64,000 nt of DNA from Phytohabitans aurantiacus (lineage in GTDB: Bacteria > Actinomycetota > Actinomycetes > Mycobacteriales > Micromonosporaceae). The notes under the pieces are model-generated. The model was given only the letters and a program-made list of their open reading frames with translations, was not told the origin of the DNA and ran no database searches. The translations under genes and the position numbers were made by a program. Shown here piece by piece: positions 49,738 to 58,384 of this stretch; position 1 is the first letter of the stretch; every line of letters begins with the position of its first letter. Location: contig NZ_BSDI01000041.1 of assembly GCF_027923225.1 (NCBI RefSeq), forward strand, positions 1-64,000. Reading direction: 5' to 3'.

Positions 49738-51266
49738 CGTCCGGTGCCGTGAGCCCCGACGAGCGCACCTTCGCCGAGCTGGCGGCCACCCGCCGGGTGG
49801 TACCGGTGACGCGGCGGCTGCTGGCCGACGGCGAGACCCCGGTGGGTGTGTACCGGAAGCTGGCCGGCGGCCCGGGCACGTTCCTGCTGGAGTCGGCCGA
49901 GCAGGGCGCCGGCTCGGCCGGTACGGCGTGGTCGCGGTACTCGTTCGTCGGGGTGCGCAGCGCCGCCACGCTGGTCGAGCGCGACGGGCAGGCGGAGTGG
50001 CTGGGCACGCCACCGGCCGGGTTGCCCACCGAAGGCGATCCCGTGGCGGTGCTGCGCCAGACGGTCGCGGCGCTGACGGGTGACATAGCTGTAGACGGCC
50101 TGCCCCCGCTGACCGGTGGCATGGTCGGATACCTGAGCTACGACCTGGTGCGCCGGTTCGAGCGGCTGCCGAGCCTCGCCACCGACGACATCGGGCTGCC
50201 CGAGCTGGGCATGATGCTGGCGACCGACCTGGTGGTACTCGACCACTACGACGGCTCGGCGATCCTGGTGGCGAACGCGATCCTTCCCGAGCATGCCACC
50301 GACGCCGCCCGCGCGGCCGCGTATCACCACGCGGTGGGCCGGCTCGACGCGATGACGACGGCGCTGTCCCGCCCGATCCCGCCGATGATCTCCACTGTAG
50401 ACAGTGCGGCGCTGGGTGATGTGGTGAGCCGCACCGAGCCGGGCGCGTACCCGAAGGCGGTCGAGACGGCCAAGGAGGCCATCCGGGCCGGCGAGTGCTT
50501 CCAGATCGTGGTGGCGCAGCGGTTCGAGCGGGAGACCGCTGCGGACCCGCTCGACGTGTACCGGGTGCTGCGCGCCACCAACCCGAGCCCGTACATGTAC
50601 CTGCTGCGGTTCGACGGGTTCGACATCGTTGGCTCGTCGCCGGAGGCACACCTCAAGGTGACCGGTGCGCCGACCCGGCGGGCGTTGCTGCACCCGATCG
50701 CCGGGACCCGGCCACGCGGGGTCACCCCCGAGCAGGACGGCGCGCTGGCCGCCGAGCTGATCGGCGACCCGAAGGAGCGCTCGGAGCACGTCATGCTGGT
50801 CGACCTGGGCCGCAACGACCTGGGCCGGGTGTGCCGGCCGGGCACGGTGGAGGTGCCCGAGTTCGCGATGGTCGAGCGGTACAGCCACGTCATGCACATC
50901 GTCTCGACCGTCGTGGGCGAGCTTCGCGAGGACCAGACGGCGTTCGACGCGCTCGCCGCCACGTTTCCGGCGGGCACGCTCTCCGGCGCGCCAAAGGTGC
51001 GCGCGATGGAGATCATCGAGGAACTGGAGCCGACCCGCCGGGGACTCTACGGCGGCACGGTCGGGTACTTCGGGTTCGGCGGCGACATGGACATGGCGAT
51101 CGCGATCCGCACGGCACTGTTCCGGGGCGGCCGGGCGTACGTGCAGGCGGGCGCGGGGATCGTGGCCGACTCGGACCCGCTCGCCGAGGAGCGCGAGACG
51201 CAGAGCAAGGCAGCGGCGGTACTGGCCGCCATCGCTGCCGCGGAGACGCTGAAACCAGCACGGTGA
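49734..51266 (+). CDS. trpE: Anthranilate synthase component I
   Basis: With a glutaminase subunit (not in the window) it converts chorismate to anthranilate, the first committed step to tryptophan. It has 510 residues, normal for TrpE. The N-terminal LLESAEQG motif is the tryptophan feedback site; the catalytic region shows HPIAGTRPRG, DLGRNDLGRV, MHIVSTVVGEL and GAPKVRAMEIIEELEP. ATG overlaps the hisI stop. Its TGA is part of the 54-bp palindrome that starts at 51263. Confidence 0.95.
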   Translation: MTSGAVSPDERTFAELAATRRVVPVTRRLLADGETPVGVYRKLAGGPGTFLLESAEQGAGSAGTAWSRYSFVGVRSAATLVERDGQAEWLGTPPAGLPTEGDPVAVLRQTVAALTGDIAVDGLPPLTGGMVGYLSYDLVRRFERLPSLATDDIGLPELGMMLATDLVVLDHYDGSAILVANAILPEHATDAARAAAYHHAVGRLDAMTTALSRPIPPMISTVDSAALGDVVSRTEPGAYPKAVETAKEAIRAGECFQIVVAQRFERETAADPLDVYRVLRATNPSPYMYLLRFDGFDIVGSSPEAHLKVTGAPTRRALLHPIAGTRPRGVTPEQDGALAAELIGDPKERSEHVMLVDLGRNDLGRVCRPGTVEVPEFAMVERYSHVMHIVSTVVGELREDQTAFDALAATFPAGTLSGAPKVRAMEIIEELEPTRRGLYGGTVGYFGFGGDMDMAIAIRTALFRGGRAYVQAGAGIVADSDPLAEERETQSKAAAVLAAIAAAETLKPAR

Positions 51267-51316
51267 TCAGGGCGTCCCTCAAGTCGTTAGGGCAACTTGA
51301 GGGACGCCCTGATCAC
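51263..51316. repeat. 54-bp palindrome, family A, at the trpE stop codon
   Basis: Left arm begins GTGATCAGGGCGTCCC, loop TTAGGG (complement CCCTAA), one mismatch. The loop shows it is inverted relative to the copies at 27890, 35449 and 36944. Its first TGA (51264-51266) is the trpE stop. It separates trpE from the downstream trp-associated gene on the same strand. Confidence 0.9.
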
Positions 51317-51331
51317 GAAGAAGGGGGCGAG

Positions 51332-51805
51332 ATGAACGCTCGGCGGGAGATCAGCATCGCGGTGGTGCTCAGTGCCGCCGGGGCTGGGCTTGCCCTCTTC
51401 GCGGCCACTCGCACGTGGTGGGTCGAGGTGGTGCCGCGGCCGGCGCCGTTGCCGGCGACCCGCACGCCTCACGACGGTGGCGGTCTACTGCCGGCGCTCG
51501 CACTCGTCGGACTGGCCGGGGCCGGCGCCCTGGTGGCCACCAAAGGGCGGGCGCGCAGGTGGCTGGGCGTACTGCTGCTTCTGAACGGTGCTGGAGTGGC
51601 GACCAGCGGGGCTCTCGGTCTGGCCGATGCCACCGGTTGGCCTCTGGCCTGCGTAGCAGGTGGGGTGTTGCTCGCCGCCGGGGGCGCGCTTGCCGTCGTG
51701 CGCGGCGGCGGATGGCCGAGCCTTGGTACGCGCTACGAGCGCGCGCCGGTCGTGACCTCGGACTGGGACGCGCTCGACCGGGGCGAAGACCCGACGCTGC
51801 GCTGA
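51332..51805 (+). CDS. Trp biosynthesis-associated membrane protein
   Basis: The protein has 157 residues with four hydrophobic segments and the start of the TIGR02234/Trp_oprn_chp family: a first span followed by TRTWWVEV. The family is found only next to actinobacterial trp genes; its role is unknown, possibly transport or regulation. ATG at 51332, 15 bases after the palindrome, with AAGGGGGCGAG upstream. Its last 73 bases overlap the small minus-strand gene at 51733. Confidence 0.88.
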   Translation: MNARREISIAVVLSAAGAGLALFAATRTWWVEVVPRPAPLPATRTPHDGGGLLPALALVGLAGAGALVATKGRARRWLGVLLLLNGAGVATSGALGLADATGWPLACVAGGVLLAAGGALAVVRGGGWPSLGTRYERAPVVTSDWDALDRGEDPTLR

Positions 51806-51999
51806 CTGAGCTGCCGGCGGACCTCGGCGATGCGGTCGGCCCGGGCCCGGTCGGCGCAGACGGCCTCCCAGGCGTTGCCGCGGGCGGTGCGTATGCGGCC
51901 CTCGCCGACGACGGCCCGCTCGACGGTGTCGATGACGCCGACCGCCATGGAGAGAACCGTGCGAGGGATGGCGACGAAACCGCTCTCGGGTGTGTTCAT
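51733..51999 (-). CDS. Small hypothetical protein antisense to the trp-associated gene end
   Basis: The protein has 88 residues. It has a helical look (FVAIPRTVLSMAVGVIDTVE and a charged middle, ADRARADRIAEVRRQLSQ) and a Ser-rich tail. No family recognised. ATG with GGAG at proper distance. The 73-base overlap with the convergent gene makes it less certain; coding quality of the first 65 residues looks real. Confidence 0.5.
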   Translation of the reverse strand: MNTPESGFVAIPRTVLSMAVGVIDTVERAVVGEGRIRTARGNAWEAVCADRARADRIAEVRRQLSQRSVGSSPRSSASQSEVTTGARS

Positions 52000-52323
52000 G
52001 GCTTCGCTCCGCATGTGATCAGCCGGGTGGGACGCCGTCGAATAGTCTGCCCGATAGCCACCCTGCCGGGGGCGTGTTTCGGGGTGGTGACCGCGTCATC
52101 AACTCTCCGGTCTCCGAGCCGTATCGGCAACGCCATGCTCGTCACACCGGAATGCCGGGCTTGTCCGAAACGCCTTCATGATCGCGCACCGTGACGTTCT
52201 CGTAGCGGGCGGCCGGCATTATGCCGCATTCCAACGAGTGAGGGTTGCCATACCCCGGACTCCAACTATTCCGTGGCGGCGCCTAGCATCGGGCGAATGA
52301 CACCCGGAAAGGGGAGTCCGTTG
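52000..52323. promoter_or_regulatory. Promoter region of trpC-trpB-trpA
   Basis: No gene is seen in 324 bases. A 13-base palindrome CGGCATTATGCCG (52214-52226) is a possible operator. TAGCAT at 52284-52289 is a plausible -10 box. AAAGGGGAG at 52309-52317 is the trpC ribosome site. Confidence 0.45.
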
Positions 52324-53181
52324 GTGACTGCTGAGCATGCAAGCGCGGATGACGATGGCAACCGGCCATCCGTGAGTGTGCTCGACGAGATTCTCGCTGG
52401 AGTGCGCGAAGACGTCGAGCAGCGACAACGACAGGTCTCGCTGGAGCGGGTTAAGGAGCTGGCCGCCGCGGCGAAGCCGGCGCGCGACGCGTACGCCGCG
52501 CTGCGCAAGCCGGGCGTCGCGGTGATCGCCGAGGTGAAGCGGTCGTCCCCTTCGAAGGGACAGCTCGCCGAGATCCCGGACCCAGCAGACCTGGCAACCG
52601 AGTACGCGGCCGGCGGCGCCCGGTGCATCAGCGTGCTCACCGAGGGGCGGTGGTTCGGCGGGTCTCTCGAAGACCTCGTGTCGGTACGCGCCGCCGTCGA
52701 TGTGCCGGTCCTGCGCAAGGACTTCATCGTCTCCAGCTACCAGGTGCACGAGGCGCGGGCGCACGGCGCCGACCTCGTGCTGTTGATCGTGGCCGCCCTG
52801 GAGCAGAACGTGCTCACCGGCCTGCTGGAGCGCATCGAGTCGCTGGGCATGACCGCCCTGGTCGAGGTGCACACCGAAGAAGAGGCCGACCGCGCGCTGG
52901 AGGCCGGCGCACAGGTGATCGGCGTCAACGCCCGTGACCTGCGCACGCTGGAGGTCGACCGGTCGGTGTTCGAGCGGATCGCCCCGGGGCTGCCCGGCAA
53001 CGTCGTCAAGATCGCCGAGTCGGGCGTGCGGGGTCCGCACGACCTCATCCGGTACGCCTCGGCGGGCGCCGACGCGGTCCTGGTGGGCGAGGGCCTGGTG
53101 ACCCAGAAGAGCCCCCGCGACGCCGTGGCCGAGCTGGTCAACGCCGGCAACCACCCCGCCACCCCGCGGCCCGTCCGGTGA
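52324..53181 (+). CDS. trpC: Indole-3-glycerol-phosphate synthase
   Basis: The enzyme closes CdRP to indole glycerol phosphate. It has 285 residues in a (beta/alpha)8 barrel, with about 20 extra residues before the usual VLDEILAGVREDV start. VIAEVKRSSPSKG carries the catalytic Glu/Lys, VPVLRKDFIV the second Lys, and IGVNARDLRTLEVD the Asn. It is not fused to TrpF. GTG at 52324 (TTG at 52321 possible). Overlaps trpB by four bases. Confidence 0.95.
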   Translation: MTAEHASADDDGNRPSVSVLDEILAGVREDVEQRQRQVSLERVKELAAAAKPARDAYAALRKPGVAVIAEVKRSSPSKGQLAEIPDPADLATEYAAGGARCISVLTEGRWFGGSLEDLVSVRAAVDVPVLRKDFIVSSYQVHEARAHGADLVLLIVAALEQNVLTGLLERIESLGMTALVEVHTEEEADRALEAGAQVIGVNARDLRTLEVDRSVFERIAPGLPGNVVKIAESGVRGPHDLIRYASAGADAVLVGEGLVTQKSPRDAVAELVNAGNHPATPRPVR

Positions 53182-54395
53182 CGGCCTCCCTCGCCGGCCT
53201 CCTGCCCGACGTCGCCGGTCACTTCGGGCGGTACGGCGGCCGGTTCGTGCCGGAGGCGCTGGTCGCCGCGCTCAACCAGCTCGACGCCGCCTACCGGCAC
53301 GCGATGGCCGACGAGGCGTTCCAGGCGGAGTTCGGCGCGCTGCTGCGTGACTACGCCGGTGTGCCCTCGCTGCTGTATCGGGCCACCCGGCTGTCCGAGT
53401 CGGTGGGCGCCAACATCCTGCTCAAGCGGGAAGACCTCAACCACACGGGCGCGCACAAGGTGCGCAACGTACTGGGCCAGGCGCTGCTGACCAAGCGGAT
53501 GGGCAAGCGCCGGGTGATCGCCGAGACCGGTGCCGGCCAGCACGGCGTCGCCAGCGCCACCGCCGCCGCGCTCATGGATCTTGAGTGCGTCGTCTACATG
53601 GGTGAGGTCGACACCGAGCGGCAGGCGCTCAACGTCGCCCGCATGAAGATGCTCGGCGCCACCGTCGTGCCGGTGACCAGTGGTTCGCGCACGCTCAAGG
53701 ACGCGCTCAACGAGGCGCTCCGCGACTGGGTGTCCACAGTCGACCACACGCACTACTGCATCGGCACGGCGGCGGGCCCGCACCCGTTCCCCGCGATGGT
53801 GCGCGACTTCGCGCGCGGCATCGGCGTCGAGGCGCGGCGGCAGTGCCTCGACCTGACCGGTGGGCTGCCCGACGCGGTCGGCGCCTGCGTCGGCGGCGGC
53901 TCCAACGCGATCGGCATCTTCCACGCGTTCGTCGGTGACGAGGGCGTGCGGCTGTACGGGTTCGAGGCGGGCGGCGAGGGCATCTCCAGCGGCCGGCACG
54001 CCGCGCGCTTCTCCGGCGGCACCCCGGGCGTGCTGCACGGCACGCGCACGTACGTGCTCCAGGACGACGACGGGCAGACCCTCGAATCACACTCGATCTC
54101 GGCGGGGCTCGACTACCCCGGCGTCGGACCCGAGCACGCGTGGCTGCACGACAACGGCCGCGCGTCGTACCTGCCGGTGACCGACGACGAGGCGATGGGC
54201 GCGTTCCAGCTGCTCTGCCGCACCGAGGGCATCATCCCGGCGCTGGAGAGCGCGCACGCGGTCGCCGGGATCATCAAGGTCGTGCCGGCGCTCCGCGAGG
54301 AGCTCGGGCGCGAGCCGACGATCATCATCAACCTGTCCGGGCGCGGCGACAAGGACGTCGAGACGGCCGGCGCCTACTTCGGGATCCTGAAGTGA
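53178..54395 (+). CDS. trpB: Tryptophan synthase beta chain
   Basis: This PLP enzyme joins indole and serine. It has 405 residues, TrpB1 type. The PLP lysine is K94 in HTGAHKVRN; GAGQHGVA and the phosphate loop CVGGGSNAIG are present, as is RGDKD near the end. It forms the alpha2beta2 complex with TrpA. GTG start overlaps the trpC stop; overlaps trpA by four bases. Confidence 0.97.
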   Translation: MTASLAGLLPDVAGHFGRYGGRFVPEALVAALNQLDAAYRHAMADEAFQAEFGALLRDYAGVPSLLYRATRLSESVGANILLKREDLNHTGAHKVRNVLGQALLTKRMGKRRVIAETGAGQHGVASATAAALMDLECVVYMGEVDTERQALNVARMKMLGATVVPVTSGSRTLKDALNEALRDWVSTVDHTHYCIGTAAGPHPFPAMVRDFARGIGVEARRQCLDLTGGLPDAVGACVGGGSNAIGIFHAFVGDEGVRLYGFEAGGEGISSGRHAARFSGGTPGVLHGTRTYVLQDDDGQTLESHSISAGLDYPGVGPEHAWLHDNGRASYLPVTDDEAMGAFQLLCRTEGIIPALESAHAVAGIIKVVPALREELGREPTIIINLSGRGDKDVETAGAYFGILK

Positions 54396-55210
54396 GTATT
54401 TCGGTCGCCTTCGAGAAGGCGCGGGCCGAGGCGAGGCCCAGCGGGCGGGAGCGCCCCGGGCGGGCCCTCGTCGTCGGGTGCATGCCCGCCGGGTTCCCCA
54501 CGGTCGAGGGCAGCATCGCGTCGATGAAGGCGATGGCTGAGGCCGGCGTCGACGTGATCGAGGTGGAGCTGCCGTACTCCGACCCGGTCATGGACGGCCC
54601 GGTGATCCAGAAGGCGAGCGACATCGCGCTGGCGGCCGGGGTACGCACCCGTGACACGCTGCGCATCATCGAGGCGGTCGCGGCCACCGGTGTGCCGGTC
54701 GTGCTGATGACGTACTGGAACCCGATCGAGAAGTACGGCGTCGACGCCTTCGCGCGCGATCTCGCCGCCGCCGGCGCCACCGGCATGATCACGCCGGACC
54801 TGATCCCGGACGAGGCGCAGGAGTGGCTGGCCGCGTCCGACGCCCACAAGATCGACCGGACGTTCCTGGTCTCCCCGTCGTCGACCGACGACCGGATCGC
54901 GATGACCGTCGAGCACTGCCGAGGGTTCGTCTACGCGACGTCGATCATGGGTGTCACCGGTGCGCGCGAGCAGACCTCGTCGCTGGCGCCGGAGCTGGTC
55001 GCCCGCGTGCGCGCGGTCAGCGACATCCCCGTCGGCGTGGGCCTGGGCGTCCGCGACGGCGCGCAGGCCGGCGAGGTGGGGCGGTTCGCCGACGCGGTGA
55101 TCGTGGGCAGCGCGCTGATCCGGTGCGTCCTGGAGGCACCGGACGAGGCGGCGGGGCTCGACGCCCTCCGCACGCTGAGCGCCGACCTGGCGGCCGGCGT
55201 CCGCGCCTAG
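54392..55210 (+). CDS. trpA: Tryptophan synthase alpha chain
   Basis: The enzyme splits indole glycerol phosphate, passing indole to TrpB. It has 272 residues. The catalytic Glu and Asp appear in DVIEVELPYSDPVMDGP; phosphate-binding GVTGAR and VGLGVRDGAQA are visible. GTG start overlaps the trpB stop (GTGA). A family A palindrome begins 18 bases after its stop. Confidence 0.96.
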   Translation: MSISVAFEKARAEARPSGRERPGRALVVGCMPAGFPTVEGSIASMKAMAEAGVDVIEVELPYSDPVMDGPVIQKASDIALAAGVRTRDTLRIIEAVAATGVPVVLMTYWNPIEKYGVDAFARDLAAAGATGMITPDLIPDEAQEWLAASDAHKIDRTFLVSPSSTDDRIAMTVEHCRGFVYATSIMGVTGAREQTSSLAPELVARVRAVSDIPVGVGLGVRDGAQAGEVGRFADAVIVGSALIRCVLEAPDEAAGLDALRTLSADLAAGVRA

Positions 55211-55228
55211 ATTCAGCCCCGCACTACC

Positions 55229-55282
55229 GTGATCAGGGCGTCCCTCAAGTTGTTAGGGCGACTTGAGGGACGCCCTGATCAC
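55229..55282. repeat. 54-bp palindrome, family A, between trpA and the Nudix gene
   Basis: Left arm begins GTGATCAGGGCGTCCC, loop TTAGGG, one mismatch; same orientation as the copy at 51263. It lies between convergent genes; its minus-strand TGA (55279-55281) is the stop codon of the Nudix gene. Confidence 0.9.
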
Positions 55283-55785
55283 GGAAGGGACGTCGCGAGC
55301 GCCGCGACGGGCTGGTCGGCCTCGACCGCCTCGGGGAGCTCGGGTTCCTTGTCGCGCTGGACCTCGCGCAGCACGCCGCTCCGCCCAGACACCGCGTCGG
55401 CGACGGCGGCCCGCGCGGTCGGGGTCATCGGCTCGGGCAGCGAGTCGGGGTCGTGCCACGAGAGGCGGCTGATGCGGCCCGGCGAGTTGACCGACGGCTC
55501 GCCGCCGGCGATCTCCGCGCGGAAGACGTGCATGAGCACGTCGGGCATGTCTTCGCCGCACGCGTCGCCGGTGAGCTGGTAGATGCCCAGCAGGTCGACC
55601 ATGTGCGTCTCCAGCCCGGTCTCCTCGCGGATGTCGCGCACAGCCGCGTGCATCGGGCTCTCGGCCTGGCGGATGCGACCGCCGGGCAGGCACCAGAGGC
55701 GGTGCCCTTGACGTAGCTGACAGAGCAGTACGCGGCCGGCGGCGTCGGTGATGACGGCGGCGACCGCGGAGGTCAAGGAGCTCAT
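55279..55785 (-). CDS. Nudix hydrolase
   Basis: The protein has 168 residues. The Nudix box is complete from GGRIRQAE (35) to REETGL (58), with the metal-binding REET. The box is preceded by CQLRQGHRLWCLPG, so the fold is regular. Substrate unknown; proteins of this size often act on nucleotide sugars or oxidised nucleotides. The C-terminal 35 residues are a variable extension. ATG start; stop codon lies in the palindrome. Confidence 0.9.
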   Translation of the reverse strand: MSSLTSAVAAVITDAAGRVLLCQLRQGHRLWCLPGGRIRQAESPMHAAVRDIREETGLETHMVDLLGIYQLTGDACGEDMPDVLMHVFRAEIAGGEPSVNSPGRISRLSWHDPDSLPEPMTPTARAAVADAVSGRSGVLREVQRDKEPELPEAVEADQPVAALATSLP

Positions 55786-55903
55786 GCATCGAGCCTAAGG
55801 CCGCCCGGACCCCAAGTCAGCCTTCCGGCGAGGGCAAACAGAGGTCAAAGAGCTGCCGACCGGGGTGACGCGACCGGCGCTGGCGACGGTAGCGTGTGCA
55901 CCC

Positions 55904-57166
55904 GTGACAATCGCCGCAATCCCGAGCCCGAGCACCGCCGTCTGGCACCTCGGCCCGATCCCGCTCCGGGCGTATGCCCTCTGCATCATCCTCGGCATCG
56001 CGGTGGCGTGCGCGGTGACCGAAGTGCGGCTGCGCCGCCGGGGCGGCCCGCAGTGGGCGGTGCTCGACATCGCGCTGTGGGCGGTGCTGTTCGGCATGGT
56101 CGGCGCGCGGCTCTACCACGTGATCACATCGCCCCAGGACTACTTCGGTGACGGCGGCGAGCCCATCCGGGCGCTCTACATCTGGGAGGGCGGCCTCGGC
56201 GTCTGGGGAGCCATCGCGGGTGGCGCGCTCGGCGCGTGGCTGGCAGCCCGCCAGCTCGGCATCCCGTTCACGGTGGTGGCCGACGCGGCCGCGCCGGGCC
56301 TGCCGCTCGCGCAGGCGGTCGGCCGGATCGGAAACTGGTTCAACAACGAGCTGTACGGCGGTCACACCGACCTGCCGTGGGGCCTCAACGTGCACCAGAT
56401 GGACCCGGACAACCCCGGCGAGGCGCTCAAGGACCAGAACGGCGATCCGATCCTGGAGCCGGGCGGGCCGTTTCACCCCGCGTTCCTGTACGAGGCGCTG
56501 TGGAACGTCGGCGTCGCCGGCCTGGTGATCTGGGCCGACCGCAAGTGGAAGCTCGGCAAGGGGCGGGCGCTCGCGGTCTACGTGATGGGCTACACCGTGG
56601 GGCGGTTCTGGATCGAGCTGATGCGCACCGACGAGGCCAACAAGATCCTCGGTGTCCGCCTCAACGTGTTCACCTCGATCATCGTCTTCCTCGGCGCGCT
56701 CATCTTCTTCCTGCGGGTCCGCGGCACCCGGGAGTACCTCGTGCCGGTCGACGCCCCGGTGGTGGCGCCGGTGGGGGCGGCCGGCGGTGACGTGTCGCAG
56801 CGCGACGTGTCGGGTGCGTCCGGTGCTACCGCGCGCAAGCCTCAGCGGTACCGCGCGGTGACAGAAGAGCAGTACCGTGCGTACCAGGAGACGGGTGTGA
56901 TTCCCGAGGAGAAGGGCGACCTCCTCGACGACTTCGCCGACGACGACGTGGATGACGTGGAGGACGAGCCCGACGACGACGTGGCCAGCGACGGGCCGGA
57001 CGACGACGCGGACGACGATGGCGAGGGCGGCTCAGGCGGCGGGTCGGAGACCGGCTCTGAGAGTGGCGAAACGTCGGACGAAGAGTCGGACGACGAGTCC
57101 GACACCGACGCCCGGAGCCGCGCCGAGAATGGCGGCGATCCGGCCGTCAGCACCGGCGACCGCTGA
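55904..57166 (+). CDS. lgt: Prolipoprotein diacylglyceryl transferase with an acidic C-terminal tail
   Basis: Lgt attaches diacylglycerol from phosphatidylglycerol to the lipobox Cys, the first step of lipoprotein maturation before LspA. It has 420 residues with seven hydrophobic segments; the signature GRIGNWFNNELYGG is clear, and the essential HGG-like region is replaced by WEGGLGVWG as in other Lgt. The core ends near residue 285. The remaining 135 residues are extra: a linker, a conserved-looking YRAVTEEQYRAYQETG segment, and an Asp/Glu/Ser-rich tail. GTG at 55904 chosen; an in-frame start at 55865 is possible. Confidence 0.93.
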   Translation: MTIAAIPSPSTAVWHLGPIPLRAYALCIILGIAVACAVTEVRLRRRGGPQWAVLDIALWAVLFGMVGARLYHVITSPQDYFGDGGEPIRALYIWEGGLGVWGAIAGGALGAWLAARQLGIPFTVVADAAAPGLPLAQAVGRIGNWFNNELYGGHTDLPWGLNVHQMDPDNPGEALKDQNGDPILEPGGPFHPAFLYEALWNVGVAGLVIWADRKWKLGKGRALAVYVMGYTVGRFWIELMRTDEANKILGVRLNVFTSIIVFLGALIFFLRVRGTREYLVPVDAPVVAPVGAAGGDVSQRDVSGASGATARKPQRYRAVTEEQYRAYQETGVIPEEKGDLLDDFADDDVDDVEDEPDDDVASDGPDDDADDDGEGGSGGGSETGSESGETSDEESDDESDTDARSRAENGGDPAVSTGDR

Positions 57167-57184
57167 AGTAAGGGGGCGCAGCCC

Positions 57185-58381
57185 ATGCGTACCGCAGTGG
57201 TCGTGGGTGCCGGGATCGGTGGCCTCGCGGCCGCGGGCGGGCTGGCCCGGTCCGGTTGGCAGGTGACGCTGCTGGAGCGTGACGACCGGATACGCGCCGG
57301 TGGCACCGCGCTGATCCTGTGGCCCAACGCGGTACGGGCCCTCGAATCACTCGGCATCTCCGACGGGCTGGCCGCGATCGCCACGCCGCTGCCCGACACC
57401 GGGGTACGCCGTCCGGACGGCCAGTGGCTCGTGCAGCCCCGGATCGGCGGCACGCGGCTGCCGGTCGTGGTGCACAGCGACGACCTGCACGACGCGCTGG
57501 TGGCGGGCCTCGGCGACCGGGTCGAGATCCGCACCGGCGCCGCGGTGCGCTCGGTACGCGCCAACCCGGGTGACCGGCCGGCGGTCGGCGACGGGCGCCA
57601 CACGTACGAGGCCGACATCGTGGTGGCCGCCGACGGCATCGACAGCGCCGTCCGGCAGCGTCTCGCGCCGGAGTCCACCGTGGTCAGTTCCGGCTGTGCG
57701 GCGTGGCGGGCCGTGATCCCGTGGTACCGGGCGCCCCGCCTCCCCGGCGACGTACCGGTGCGCGGCGAGACCCTCGGCGCCGGATACCGGTTCGTGGCCG
57801 CCTCGCTGGGTGAGCGCGGCTCGGCGGGCGCCTCCACGCGGGGCGGCATCTACTGGATCGCCACGGCCGCCGGTGCGCCCCGCCCCGAGTCGCCCGCGAC
57901 CCAGCTCACGCTGTTGCGCCGGTGGTTCTCCGACTGGCACGCCCCCGTTGGCGACCTGCTCGCCGCCACCGAGCCCGACGACCTGGTGCAGCAGGAGGTA
58001 CGCGAGCTGCGGCCGCTGCCAAGGGGATACGGGTTCCCGGCGGGCACGGGCGGATTCGTGCTGCTCGGCGACGCCGCGCACGCGATGCCCCACCACCTCG
58101 GCCAGGGCGCGTGCCTCGCGTTGGAAGACGCGGCGACGCTGCGATCGGTCCTGCGCGAGGTCGTTCCCGGCCAGCAGGCGCAGGCGGCCGTCGAGACGTA
58201 CTCGCGGATGCGCCGGCCGCGCGCGGTGACCGTCGTGCGCCAGACCCGCCGCATGTCGGCGGTGCTCCAGACGCGCGGGCGCCTGGCGTTGCGGGCGCGC
58301 GATGCCGCTCTCGGCACGATCAGCCCCCGCCTGATGAGCAGCGCCGCGACCGCGGCTGCCGCCTGGAAACCCCCCGCCTGA
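57185..58381 (+). CDS. FAD-dependent monooxygenase (aromatic hydroxylase-like)
   Basis: The protein has 398 residues. The FAD Rossmann motif VVVGAGIGGLAAAGGLARSG, the DG motif VVAADGIDSAVR and the GD motif LLGDAAHAMPHHLGQGA place it in the PHBH-like group. It probably hydroxylates or epoxidises an aromatic or small metabolite using NAD(P)H and oxygen. ATG start 18 bases after lgt, possibly co-transcribed. A family B palindrome follows three bases after the stop. Confidence 0.9.
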   Translation: MRTAVVVGAGIGGLAAAGGLARSGWQVTLLERDDRIRAGGTALILWPNAVRALESLGISDGLAAIATPLPDTGVRRPDGQWLVQPRIGGTRLPVVVHSDDLHDALVAGLGDRVEIRTGAAVRSVRANPGDRPAVGDGRHTYEADIVVAADGIDSAVRQRLAPESTVVSSGCAAWRAVIPWYRAPRLPGDVPVRGETLGAGYRFVAASLGERGSAGASTRGGIYWIATAAGAPRPESPATQLTLLRRWFSDWHAPVGDLLAATEPDDLVQQEVRELRPLPRGYGFPAGTGGFVLLGDAAHAMPHHLGQGACLALEDAATLRSVLREVVPGQQAQAAVETYSRMRRPRAVTVVRQTRRMSAVLQTRGRLALRARDAALGTISPRLMSSAATAAAAWKPPA

Positions 58382-58384
58382 CCC

